The notes under the pieces are model-generated. The model was given only the letters and a program-made list of their open reading frames with translations. It ran no database searches and was not told where the DNA came from. From assembly GCF_024172095.1 (NCBI RefSeq), contig NZ_JAMZDX010000004.1, forward strand, positions 868,001 to 932,000: a stretch of 64,000 bases of DNA, in the 5' to 3' direction. The number at the start of each line of letters is the position of its first letter. The stretch's first letter is position 1. Source of the stretch: Kitasatospora cinereorecta. GTDB lineage: Bacteria > Actinomycetota > Actinomycetes > Streptomycetales > Streptomycetaceae. Below, piece after piece: positions 34,486 through 42,695 of this stretch. Made by a program: the position numbers and the translations under genes.

Positions 34486-35756
34486 ATGGCGGACAAGGAA
34501 CCGGTCGCCTCGGCGGCCGAGGACGTGTTGGTCGACGAGGTCGTCGAGCGGCTGATGGACCGCGCCGACGCCTCAGGGGCGGCCCTGCTCGGTGAGGGCG
34601 GGCTGCTGACGGAGATCACCAGGGCCGTGCTGGAACGGGCCCTGGAAGCCGAGATGACCCAGCACCTCGGCTACGAGAAGCACGATCCCGCAGGCCGCGG
34701 GTCGGGCAACTCCCGCAATGGGACGTCGCCCAAGACCGTGCTGACGGACGTCGGGGCAGTCACGCTGGCGGTGCCCAGGGACCGCAAGGGCGACTTCGAG
34801 CCGCAGCTGGTGCCGAAGAACGCGCGGCGGCTGGCGGGCTTCAACGACCGCATCCTGTCCCTGTATGCGCGCGGGATGTCGGTGCGGGACATCCGCTCCC
34901 ACCTGGCCCAGATCTACGGGGTAGAGGTCAGCCCGGACCTGATCAGCAAGGTCACCGACGCGGTCGTGGACGAGCTCGTGAGCTGGCAGAACCGCCCACT
35001 GGACGCGGTCTGGCCGATCATCTACATCGACGCGCTGTGGGTGAAGATCCGCTCCGGGGCGGTGGTCTCCAAGCCGGTCTACCTGGCCGTCGGCGTCGAC
35101 ATGGACGGTCGCAAGGACGTGTTGGGCCTGTGGGTCGGCGCCGAGGGCGAGGGCGCGACCACGTGGATGGCCGTGCTCACCGAACTGCGCAACCGCGGCG
35201 TCGAGGACGTGTGCATCGTCGCCTGCGACGGCCTGAAAGGCCTGCCCGACGCAGTGACCGCGACCTGGCCTCGCGCCACGGTCCAGACCTGCGTAATTCA
35301 CCTGATCCGCGCGTCGTTGCGCCTGTCGTCGGCAAGGGACCACCCCAGGCTCGTGCCGGCCCTGCGGGCGATCTACACCGCGCCGACCGAGCAGGCAGCC
35401 GAACAGGCCCTCGACGCGTTCACGGTCTCCGAGCTGGGCGAACGCTACCCGGCCGTGGTCCGCACCTGGCGCGCGGCCTGGAGCGAGTTCACGCCCTACC
35501 TCGCGTTCCCGCCATCGATAAGGAAGGTCGTCTACTCGACGAACATGGTCGAGTCGATCAACTCCCGGCTGCGGAAGGCAACCCGCAACCGCGCGGCCAT
35601 TTCCCCTCGGAACAGGCCGCGTTGAAGGTGCTCTACCTCGCGGTCCGGGAGCAGATCAACCCGAAGGCGCGCGACGCCAACCACGTCGCCGCACACTGGA
35701 AGCAGGCGCTGAACCAGTTCTCGCTGTTCTTCGAGGACCGGCTCAGCGTTCAGTAA
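34486..35756 (+). pseudogene. IS256-family (Mutator-like) transposase, frameshifted
   Basis: First frame 34486-35625 encodes residues 1-~369 including the DDE triad: D182 in IIYIDALW, D248 in VACDGLKGLPDAV and E356 in STNMVESINSRLRK. At 35590-35597 the run CGCGCGGCC has two bases more than expected; the family's C-terminus (GHFPSEQAALKVLYLAVR, ending DRLSVQ) continues in another frame to 35756. With the shift the protein ends in an unrelated short tail. Because target duplications are intact and all catalytic residues remain, insertion is recent; the break may be a real inactivation or a consensus error in a G/C-only run. Confidence 0.85.
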
Positions 35757-35766
35757 CCCTGCACGA

Positions 35767-35791
35767 TTTACACGAGATCACTGACACGTCC
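35767..35791 (-). repeat. IS right terminal inverted repeat
   Basis: Reverse strand begins GGACGTGTCAGTGATC and continues TCGTGTAAA, partner of the left repeat. Confidence 0.65.
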
Positions 35792-35799
35792 GCGTCAGT
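35792..35799. repeat. Target-site duplication, right copy
   Basis: GCGTCAGT; its complement ACTGACGC contains the TGA stop of the HNH-like lipoprotein gene (35795-35797). Confidence 0.8.
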
Positions 35800-36520
35800 C
35801 GCCGTCGGTCGAGGCGTCGGGCGTGGCCATTCCGGCGGGCTTGATGCCGAGCTTCGCCTCGGCGGTGGTCCAGTCGGTGACAATGGCCTGCTGGGCGGCG
35901 GCGAGGGTGGTCTGGCCCTTGCAGATCGCGGTGTGCAGGTGGGTCTCCACCGAGTCCTTGGGATTGTTGGGGCCCTTTCCGGCAACGTGGTCCGGGGAGG
36001 GTGGCTCGACCCACAGGTTCCTGGGGTCGTTGGGGTCTCCGCCGAGCTGGAGGCTGATCAGGTGGTCGTACTCGGCGTCGCCCGCCGGTCCGCTGTACCC
36101 ATAGGACTTGGCGTTGTCGGCCTTCTCCTTGCCAGTGATGTTCGACGGCGGGCGGATGGCGGAGGTGTAGCCGCCGGGCTTGCAGATGGTGTCGTTGATG
36201 TTCGCCTGGGTCACCGCGGGGCTGGTGGCGCCCGGGGTGCAGGCCGTATCGGGAAGCGGCTGCTTGTCGGCGGTGTACCGGTAGTGGCACGAGCCGGGCG
36301 CCGGCTGCGCCTGGGCCAGGTACGCCGCCTTCGGCCCGGCGCCGACCGGTATCGCCACCGCGCCGGCGCTGCCGGCCGGGGCGGGCGCGACCTGGGACGG
36401 CGACGCGGCGGCGCGGCCTCCCGGGTTCGTGCCCTTGGCTGCGGGGGTGCACCCTGCGGTCGAAAGCGCCAGTAGTGGAATGGCCGCGCCGACCAGGGCT
36501 ATCCGAGCCGGGTTCCCCAC
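35795..36520 (-). CDS. HNH-fold lipoprotein, paralog of 15769-16302
   Basis: 241 residues from GTG 36520, which has GGAG 6 bases upstream and puts lipobox STAGC about 24 residues in; an ATG at 36547 is the alternative. After a Pro/Ala linker, the domain repeats the paralog's order: DTACTPGATSPAVTQANINDTICKPG, RPPSN, core EYDHLISLQLGGDPNDPRNLWVEPPSP, H, and CKGQTTLAAAQQAIVTDWTTA. The IS256 element is inserted exactly at its stop codon. Probable surface-exposed metal-dependent nuclease-like protein (inference). Confidence 0.78.
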   Translation of the reverse strand: MGNPARIALVGAAIPLLALSTAGCTPAAKGTNPGGRAAASPSQVAPAPAGSAGAVAIPVGAGPKAAYLAQAQPAPGSCHYRYTADKQPLPDTACTPGATSPAVTQANINDTICKPGGYTSAIRPPSNITGKEKADNAKSYGYSGPAGDAEYDHLISLQLGGDPNDPRNLWVEPPSPDHVAGKGPNNPKDSVETHLHTAICKGQTTLAAAQQAIVTDWTTAEAKLGIKPAGMATPDASTDGD

Positions 36521-36840
36521 AACACTCTCCGAACGGTCCGACGACATGGGCGAGGGGCGACGGCGGCCAGTGACGTACAGGCAGTGCCTCGCCCCCGGCG
36601 GACCCTACCGCGCCCCGGCAACGTCTTGGTGTCGGCTTGACCCGCCTTGACCCGGCCTTTCCCGTCGGCCGTACGTGCCCGCCGACGCGGCGTTCCTGCT
36701 CTCGGCCCGCAAGAAGGCAATCGGGACATGCGGTGATGCAGTCCGGGCAGGTCCAGGACCGGCCAGACCAGGCACCGCACCTACGACGCGCCCTGTCGAG
36801 GTCGACTCACACCCATCCTTGGCGATGGCGCGTCCTGCGT
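36521..36840. other. Intergenic, nothing recognised
   Basis: About 320 bp between the HNH-like lipoprotein start and the methyltransferase stop. Contains a short direct repeat TTGACCCG around 36636-36653; no gene supported. Confidence 0.4.
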
Positions 36841-37641
36841 TCAGGCCGCAGCGCGGAAAACGTACGCCGTCATCGGAGCGGTGACCGGCCCCGGGCCCAG
36901 CCGGGTCGTCATCTCCTCGATGACGGTGGCCAGGACGGCCGGCAGGTCGCCGCGCTCCTCAACGGCCGCGCGCACTGGTGTCCCGGTGAGATACCCGGTG
37001 GCAAGGTCGACGATCGACGTGGCCCGGCCCTGAAGCGTCAGCTCCTGCTCGTCCTCGACGACGAACCCGGCGGCCGCCAGATCAGCGGCCACGACAGCGG
37101 GGTCGGCGTAGCCGTGGGGAACCGTCGGGAGGAACCGCGGCGGGTCGACCGGAAAGGCCCGCTCCAGCCCGGCCTGCAGCGCGACTTCGAACGAGTGCGT
37201 CCCGAGCGGGCCCCAGGTGTTGAACAGGAACCGGCCGCCCTGGGCCAGGACCCGGCGAACCTCCGTGAAGGCCTCGATGCGGTCGGGAAAGAACATCACG
37301 CCGAACTGGCAGAGCACCAGGTCGAAACCTCCGTCCGGGAACGGCAGCCGCTGTGCGTCTGCCTGGCGCCACACCGCGCCCGGGGCGCGGGTGGACCCGA
37401 AAGCGACCATGGCCTCGTTCAGGTCGGTGGCTGTCACCTCGGCCGACGGTACGGCTGCGAGCAGGGCTGACGTCAACACGCCGGTTCCCGCGGCCAGTTC
37501 GAGGACCCGCCCGGGGTGGAGTGCCGCCGCCCGGGCGCTCAGGTCCTCGGCGAACGGCTGGAAGACCACGGGCGCGAGGTACTGCTCATAGGCCGCCGGC
37601 ATGGACTCGGACCACCGCCGGTCGGCATTGATTCCTGTCAC
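36841..37641 (-). CDS. Class I SAM-dependent methyltransferase (UbiE-like)
   Basis: 266 residues. SAM motif RVLELAAGTGVLTSALL, acidic ATDLNEAM, PGAVWRQADAQRLPFPDGGFDLVLCQFGVMFFPDR, FTEVRRVLAQGGRFLFNTWG. Substrate unknown. GTG 37641 is the start nearest to the conserved N-terminal SMPAAYEQYLAPVVF segment. Confidence 0.88.
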   Translation of the reverse strand: MTGINADRRWSESMPAAYEQYLAPVVFQPFAEDLSARAAALHPGRVLELAAGTGVLTSALLAAVPSAEVTATDLNEAMVAFGSTRAPGAVWRQADAQRLPFPDGGFDLVLCQFGVMFFPDRIEAFTEVRRVLAQGGRFLFNTWGPLGTHSFEVALQAGLERAFPVDPPRFLPTVPHGYADPAVVAADLAAAGFVVEDEQELTLQGRATSIVDLATGYLTGTPVRAAVEERGDLPAVLATVIEEMTTRLGPGPVTAPMTAYVFRAAA

Positions 37642-37898
37642 CCGCACGACGGTAGCGCCGCGCCAGGAAGCCTCTTCCTCGGCGCGCCGCCATGCGCCGT
37701 CGCCCCCCGCGTCCTGGAGCCGGTTGCGGGTGAGGCGGGCGACGGGGTCGCCAGCAGCGTGCCGCGTACCAGCGAGGCCACGACCGCTGCCCACGTCTTC
37801 CTCGGATCGAGCCCGAGCCCGCCTGCGACGGCTTCAGCAGCCGGACGCTCGCCGCACTCCGAGGCGCGCTTCGCACAAGCAGCATCGCCCACCCCGAC

Positions 37899-37924
37899 GG
37901 CCCGTCAGCGGAGGCTGACGGGCC
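37899..37924. terminator. Hairpin upstream of the amylase
   Basis: 11-bp perfect stem GGCCCGTCAGC/GCTGACGGGCC with a 4-nt loop GGAG. No gene ends next to it, so it may insulate the amylase promoter. Confidence 0.55.
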
Positions 37925-38003
37925 CCGCGGGCAAGGCCCTTGACGGGCGCTCGTCACCGCCCCTACGGTCTGCGGCAGAAAGTTTCCAGCAAGTTTCAAT
38001 GAG

Positions 38004-38014
38004 CTTGCAGCAAG
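38004..38014. promoter_or_regulatory. Putative maltose-regulator (LacI/MalR-type) operator
   Basis: Palindrome CTTGC-A-GCAAG, with another CAGCAAG upstream, 140 bp before the amylase start. Streptomyces amylase and maltose genes are known to be controlled by a LacI-family repressor at CTTGCAG-type sites. The same 11-mer (opposite strand) occurs at 62870-62880. Confidence 0.5.
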
Positions 38015-38155
38015 GCGCGGGCCCCTCCCCCACTGGGCGTGCCGTGCTGTGCCGTCCCGCCGCCTCCCGGCCGGAGGTCGGTTCCGGCTGCGCCCACAAC
38101 TGCCCCACCCCGCACCGCTCCCATCTGCACCGCTCCCGCCCCCACAGGAGACACC

Positions 38156-39625
38156 GTGCATGACCTCGACCATGGCAGTCCCGCGCCGCGCGGGCACCGC
38201 GCACCGCGCAGGTCCGGCCGGCGCGCCACCGCCGCGGCTCTTGCCGCGCTGACTGCCGGCGCGGGCCTGCTCACCGCCCCCACGACCGCCGGGGCGAGCA
38301 CGCCCGGCAGCAAGACCGTCACCGCCACGCTGTTCGAATGGTCCTACGCCTCCGTGGCAAAGGAGTGCACCAACTTCCTCGGCCCGAAGGGCTACGGCTA
38401 TGTCGAGGTCTCGCCGCCCCAGGAGCAGATCCAGGGCAGCCAGTGGTGGACCTCGTACCAGCCGGTCAGTTACAAGCTCGCCGGCCGGCTGGGCGACGCC
38501 ACGGCGTTCTCGAACATGGTCAGCGCCTGCCACGCCGCGGGCGTCAAGGTCGTCGCCGACGCCGTCATCAACCACATGAGCGCCGGTTCCGGGACGGGCA
38601 CCGGCGGGACGACGTACACCAAGTACAACTACCCCGGCTACTACCAGGACCAGGACTTCCACTCCTGCCGCAGCAACATCAGCAACTACGCCGACCGTTC
38701 GAACGTGCAGAACTGCGAACTGTCGGGCCTCGCCGACCTGAACACCGGCAGTGACTACGTACGGTCCACCATCGCCGCGTACCTCAACAGCCTGATCGCC
38801 AAGGGCGTCGACGGCTTCCGCGTCGACGCCGCCAAGCACATCGCGGCCGCCGACCTCGCCGCCATCAAGGCCAAGCTGACCAATCCGGGCATCTACTGGG
38901 TGCAGGAGGTCATTTACGCCAGCGGCGAGGCCGTCCAGCCCGGCGAGTACACCGGCACCGGGGACGTCGACGCGTTCATGGGCGCCTACGACCTCAAGCG
39001 GATCTTCAGCAGCGAGAAGCTCGCCTACCTGAGCAACTGGAACGACTCGTGGGGAGCCGGCTACCTTCCGAGCGCCAACTCGCGTACGTTCACCGACAAC
39101 TGGGACACCGAGCGGAACGGGTCCACGCTCAACTACAAGTACGGCAACACCTACACCCTCGCCAACGTCTACCTGCTGGCGTGGCCGTACGGGTCGCCGA
39201 ACGTCTACTCGGGCTACGAGTTCACCGACATCGACGCCGGCCCGCCCAACGGCGGCACCGTCACCGCGTGCTACCAGAACGGCTGGAAGTGCCAGCACGA
39301 GTGGCGGCAGATCGCCAACATGGTGGCGTTCCGCAACGCCGTCAACGGCACCGCGGTGACCAACTGGTGGTCCAACGGCAACAACGCGATCGCGTTCGGC
39401 CGCGGCAGCAAGGGCTACGTGGCCATCAACCACGAGTCCGGGCCGATCACGCAGACGTTCCAGACCTCGCTGCCGGCCGGTAGTTACTGCGACGTCCAGC
39501 ACGGCGACCCGAGCAGCGGCGGCGGGTGCAGCGGGCCGCGCTACACCGTGGCCGCCAACGGCACCTTCACCGCCACCGTCGGCGCGGGCGACGCCGTCGC
39601 CCTCTACGTCGGAGCGGGCAACTGA
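38156..39625 (+). CDS. Secreted alpha-amylase, GH13
   Basis: 489 residues. Signal peptide (RRSGRR, hydrophobic run, cleavage near TAGA). GH13 regions: I DAVINH (D135-H140), II GFRVDAAKH with nucleophile D224, III WVQEV with acid/base E251, IV FTDNWD with D317. In region IV the near-invariant His before the third Asp is Trp316. All else (TATLFEWSYASVAKEC, ISPPQEQIQGSQWWTSYQPVSYKL-like start, beta-sandwich C domain) is typical of actinomycete alpha-amylases; there is no C-terminal starch-binding module. GTG 38156 follows GGAG by 5 bases. Confidence 0.92.
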   Translation: MHDLDHGSPAPRGHRAPRRSGRRATAAALAALTAGAGLLTAPTTAGASTPGSKTVTATLFEWSYASVAKECTNFLGPKGYGYVEVSPPQEQIQGSQWWTSYQPVSYKLAGRLGDATAFSNMVSACHAAGVKVVADAVINHMSAGSGTGTGGTTYTKYNYPGYYQDQDFHSCRSNISNYADRSNVQNCELSGLADLNTGSDYVRSTIAAYLNSLIAKGVDGFRVDAAKHIAAADLAAIKAKLTNPGIYWVQEVIYASGEAVQPGEYTGTGDVDAFMGAYDLKRIFSSEKLAYLSNWNDSWGAGYLPSANSRTFTDNWDTERNGSTLNYKYGNTYTLANVYLLAWPYGSPNVYSGYEFTDIDAGPPNGGTVTACYQNGWKCQHEWRQIANMVAFRNAVNGTAVTNWWSNGNNAIAFGRGSKGYVAINHESGPITQTFQTSLPAGSYCDVQHGDPSSGGGCSGPRYTVAANGTFTATVGAGDAVALYVGAGN

Positions 39626-39646
39626 CGCGGCCCACGCGGTGAGCAC

Positions 39647-39688
39647 GGCTGGGGCCCCGGGGCAGCGGATCGCCTCAGGGCCCCGGCC
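39647..39688. terminator. Probable terminator after the amylase
   Basis: 11-bp stem GGCTGGGGCCC/GGGCCCCGGCC (one G-U pair), 20-nt loop, 20 bp after the amylase stop. Confidence 0.5.
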
Positions 39689-39811
39689 GGGACGGCGGGC
39701 GGACCTCAACCTCGCGGAGTGCCACCGCGAACTCCGCGCGGACGCGGAGCACAACGGGGACAGTGGCAGCGCCGCCTTGCATCCGCGCCGGGCCCGGTGC
39801 ACGATCGGCCG

Positions 39812-40483
39812 ATGTTCGAGTTACTGCCCGGCGTCGGGGTCGCACTGCCCGCAGACGCGGGAACCTTCCGCTTCGGGTCCGACGAGCGGACGACGGCCGA
39901 GGTCCTGGCGGGGCTCGGGCGCGTCCGGTCGGTGTCGGCAGTCCCCTGGATCCACACCGTCCGCTGGGGCGACGTCGAACTGACCGCCCATGCGGACCGG
40001 ACGGACCGGCCCGGCGAGCTGCTCCTGCGTTCCGTCGTGCTGAGTCGCGGCGGGTCGGCGTCGGGCGTCCCCGGCGGCACTCCTGTCGTCCTCGGCGACG
40101 TCGACCTGTTCGGGTACCCGGCCGCCGAAGTGCTGGAGGCCCTCGGCGACCAGCTGCCCCCGGAGCTGGAGATCCGGCCCGGTGACGGGCGGAACCACCT
40201 GACGAGTGTCACCCTGCACGCCACCCCGCCGACACCACCGGACGGTCGCCGCGCCCGCGCCGCGGCCGAGGCGGCCGAGGTCGAGCGCGCCGTGGTCGAA
40301 CTCGAGCCGATGTGGACCACGGACCTCGACCAGTGGCAGTTGCAGGAAGCCGGCGGCGGCCACCTGCCCGTCCGCCGGAGCCATCCGCAGACCGTGCTGC
40401 TGATCTGCAACGAGAACGTGGCCCGACGGGTCACCGCCGCAATGCTCGCGGCCGGCGTGGAGGTCGTCCCGGAGCAGCACTGA
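39812..40483 (+). CDS. Hypothetical protein
   Basis: 223 residues with coherent composition: FELLPGVGVALPADAG at the start, IHTVRWGDVELTAHADRTD, VLGDVDLFGYPAAEVLEALG, and C-terminal TVLLICNENVARRVTAAMLAAGVEVVP. No domain recognised, no signal or membrane segment. Convergent with the phosphatase, with a terminator between. Confidence 0.6.
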   Translation: MFELLPGVGVALPADAGTFRFGSDERTTAEVLAGLGRVRSVSAVPWIHTVRWGDVELTAHADRTDRPGELLLRSVVLSRGGSASGVPGGTPVVLGDVDLFGYPAAEVLEALGDQLPPELEIRPGDGRNHLTSVTLHATPPTPPDGRRARAAAEAAEVERAVVELEPMWTTDLDQWQLQEAGGGHLPVRRSHPQTVLLICNENVARRVTAAMLAAGVEVVPEQH

Positions 40484-40504
40484 TAGAGCCCAACGTCCGT
40501 GGGG

Positions 40505-40529
40505 CGGCGCGGCGGAGGCCGCCGCGCCG
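40505..40529. terminator. Bidirectional hairpin terminator
   Basis: 11-bp perfect stem CGGCGCGGCGG/CCGCCGCGCCG with 3-nt loop between convergent genes ending at 40483 and 40535. Confidence 0.7.
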
Positions 40530-40534
40530 AGCCT

Positions 40535-41014
40535 TCATCCGAGCAGTGCCGTCGTCCACTCCCGCTGCTCGGCGGTGTCAGGGACCGCGAGTCCGCGAGC
40601 TCGTTCGATGTGCTTCCAGGCGGTGTCGGCGTCGGTCCCGTTGAGGATGAGGAGTGCGGCCGCGAGGAGGGACGAGCGTCCGATGCCGGCCCGACAGTGG
40701 GTGACGACGTGCGCGCCGCCGTGCAGCCGCTCGGCGAGCCCGCGCAAGGTGGGCAGGATGGTGAGGTCGGGGACGGTGAGGTCGGGGATGGGTATCGCGA
40801 CGAACTCCAGCCCGGCCGCCGTGGCCGCCCGAGGCTCGTCCACGAGGCCGAGTTCGTCGAGTTCGGGGCCGGTGAGCGCACAGACCAGGATGTCGACGCC
40901 GTGGTCCTTCAGCGCGGCCATCTCGTCCGCGAGCCAGTCGTTGCCGCGAGGTCTGGCCATGGTGCTCAGCCGTCCGGGGCCGGGGATGTCGACGGTGAAG
41001 AGCTCGGGTCGCAT
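40535..41014 (-). CDS. Protein-tyrosine/dual-specificity phosphatase-like protein
   Basis: 159 residues. Signature CX5R loop THCRAGIGRSSLLAA, general-acid loop region IPIPDLTVPDL, and LADEMAALKDHGVDILVCALTGPEL early. Length and layout match bacterial cysteine phosphatases of the DSP type. The target protein is unknown. ATG 41014 with a weak ribosome site. Confidence 0.87.
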   Translation of the reverse strand: MRPELFTVDIPGPGRLSTMARPRGNDWLADEMAALKDHGVDILVCALTGPELDELGLVDEPRAATAAGLEFVAIPIPDLTVPDLTILPTLRGLAERLHGGAHVVTHCRAGIGRSSLLAAALLILNGTDADTAWKHIERARGLAVPDTAEQREWTTALLG

Positions 41015-41540
41015 GGGTGAGCAGCACTTTCGGTAGGTGGAGCCGGGTGGGTGGTCGGGCAGTCGACGGCAGCGCGGACCGGGTTCGGCGCGGCGTCCGC
41101 TCGGAGTCGGGTCGGCGTCCGGGTGGCCGCCTCGGGTCCGGCGTCAGCTCTGGCGGACAGCCCCGGTGGGACCACTGAGGGCCACCCACGCTCAGGCGAC
41201 AGGCCTCCACCCGTGATTGCCTCGTGCCCTCACCTGGAACCGTGGCCGAGCAGGTCACCGGCCGGCGTGGGCGGGCAGGGTGCCGACGGCCTCGCGCGTC
41301 TGTCTCCCGACTCCTGCGCACACTGTACCGGCCGGCAGCGTGCCCCAAGCCGGGTTCGCCAGCTGAGGTCGTCCCGGCCCGACGACCGGACGAGGGCAGA
41401 ATGCCCGTCAGCCTCTCCCATCACTACAGCCGGGGGTGCACGAGGGTGCACGACGCGCAGCCGTCGAACTCACCGCTGGTCGTGGGCGGCCTGGAGGAAA
41501 TTCAGTCGGCACGGCACGACCAGGCGGGCAGGATGGCGGC
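41015..41540. other. Intergenic, nothing recognised
   Basis: About 525 bp between divergent genes. Open frames are short or of non-coding composition (Arg/Pro/Ser runs). No repeats or hairpins stand out. Confidence 0.4.
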
Positions 41541-42374
41541 ATGGCTGACCTGCTGTGGGACGACCACATCGCTTGGCTGCTCGATCCCACCGACGGGGGC
41601 TGCCTGCCCGATGCGTACGTCGAGGGCACGACGGTGGCGGATTGGCAGACCCTACTCGATCTGGTCGAGGAACAAGGCTGGTCGTACGAGTACACCGAGG
41701 GCGACGCGGTGCTCCCGCTGCCGCGGGCCGAGGCGGTGCTGTCCCGCCCGGCTGACGCCGAGTGCCCGAGCCTGAGCGTGTGGCCGGACCCCGGGGTCTG
41801 TGCGATCTTCCGGTTCCTCGGGCACGAGCAGATCGACTTCGACGTCGACCTCCGGGAACTCCAGGGCCAGGAGCGGATGGACGTCCTGTGCGGCTTCCTG
41901 AGCGCGATCGGCCGACGCCTGGACAAGTCGGTACGACTCTTTCCCGAAGGCGGACACGGCTTCACTCAGCCACTGCTCGGGTTCGATGTCGCCGCCGACC
42001 GGGTCAGGGTGCTGTGGGAACCACCGGGAGGACAGACGAGCTGTCCCACCGCTGCCCGTCGCGAATCCGAATCAAGGAGCACCGTGACTGAGTGGCGTGT
42101 GCTGATCTGCGACGAGACCCCCCAGGACATCGTGCTGCTCGATGTGGGCCCACGCCCCCTGGAGGTGGCGAAGGCGCTCCGGAACCTTTCGGGCATCGGT
42201 CTCTGGCACGCCAAGCAGGCCGTGACGCAGCCGCCACCAGTGCGCCTCGCGGAGGGGGTCGGTGATGACGTGACAGCGAAGTGGGTCGGCCCTCTGCGCG
42301 ATGCGGGCGCAGTCGTCGAGCTGCAGACCTGGTGGCGATACCGACCAGGGCAAGGGCCGCTGCCACTGTCCTGA
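41541..42374 (+). CDS. Unknown N-terminal domain fused to a ribosomal L7/L12 C-terminal-like domain
   Basis: 277 residues. Residues 1-~175 (MADLLWDDHIAWLLDPTD, LEEQGW-like VEEQGWSYEYTEG, IFRFLGHEQIDFDVDLRELQG) are an actinobacterial hypothetical domain. Residues ~182-270 match the bL12 CTD: RPLEVAKALRNLSGIGLWHAKQAV, PPPVRLAEGV, AKWVGPLRDAGAVVEL. An in-frame GTG at 42084 (residue 182) is preceded by AAGGAGCACC, a full ribosome site, so the L12-like domain may also be made alone as a 96-residue protein. Alternatively these were two genes now joined. Confidence 0.72.
   Translation: MADLLWDDHIAWLLDPTDGGCLPDAYVEGTTVADWQTLLDLVEEQGWSYEYTEGDAVLPLPRAEAVLSRPADAECPSLSVWPDPGVCAIFRFLGHEQIDFDVDLRELQGQERMDVLCGFLSAIGRRLDKSVRLFPEGGHGFTQPLLGFDVAADRVRVLWEPPGGQTSCPTAARRESESRSTVTEWRVLICDETPQDIVLLDVGPRPLEVAKALRNLSGIGLWHAKQAVTQPPPVRLAEGVGDDVTAKWVGPLRDAGAVVELQTWWRYRPGQGPLPLS
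42074..42086 (+). promoter_or_regulatory. Internal ribosome-binding site and GTG start
   Basis: AAGGAG then CACC and GTG (42084) in the frame of the larger gene, exactly at the domain boundary before the L12-CTD-like domain. Confidence 0.5.
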
Positions 42375-42411
42375 ACCAGAGGGTTGTCGATTGGGCGCTA
42401 TCCCAAGGCAG

Positions 42412-42554
42412 ATGAGCGCATGGCGACTTGAAGAGCACCGGCCGGCCGGAAGTCCTGGCGCAAGAGGGGCAACGGCTGGTCCGTCCGTGACGGTGACCGC
42501 TGGATCTGCCTCGTGTGCCACGAGCCTGTCCGCTCGGCCGATGGCGCAGGCTGA
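42412..42554 (+). pseudogene. Small zinc-ribbon-like gene, frameshifted
   Basis: ATG 42412 (AAGG 4 bases upstream) opens MSAWRLEEHRPAG; a -1 shift within GGCCGGCCGG (42440-42449) continues as RKSWRKRGNGWSVRDGDRWICLVCHEPVRS and stops at 42554. The joined product is ~48 residues with a CxxC motif, a plausible small zinc-binding protein. Without the shift neither part makes sense: the second part has an in-frame stop before it and no start. Confidence 0.45.
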
Positions 42555-42695
42555 GCCCGTCGTCGACCAGTACGTGGACGGCGGAATGCTGTTCGCGGAC
42601 CCGGTCGGACAGGCGGCTGCTCCCGCGAACTCAGAGCCGCCGGAGGCCAAGGCGACAGCCGAAGCTGACCGGACCGCGCCGTCGTGCCGGACCGG

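Larger units (their letters stand above)
34394..35791 (+). mobile_element. IS256-family insertion sequence (1,398 bp)
   Basis: Bounded by the 8-bp duplication GCGTCAGT. Imperfect terminal inverted repeats: left end GAGCGTGTCTGAAAGATC.., right end (reverse strand) GGACGTGTCAGTGATC.., sharing CGTGTC and a later GTAA block. It carries one IS256-type transposase gene, frame-broken near its 3' end. The right end lies at the stop codon of a secreted HNH-like gene; the duplicated bases contain that stop, so the target gene stays intact. Confidence 0.85.
37642..38155. other. Intergenic with amylase control region
   Basis: About 510 bp without a gene. Holds a strong hairpin (37899-37924) and, from 37978, the amylase promoter region with inverted repeat CTTGCAGCAAG (38004-38014) and a half site CCAGCAAG (37986-37993). 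Confidence 0.5.

Noticed and set aside
35590..35600. Programmed frameshift in the transposase
   Set aside because: IS256-family transposases are made from one frame, and no slippery heptamer is present; a 2-bp expansion or consensus error is simpler.
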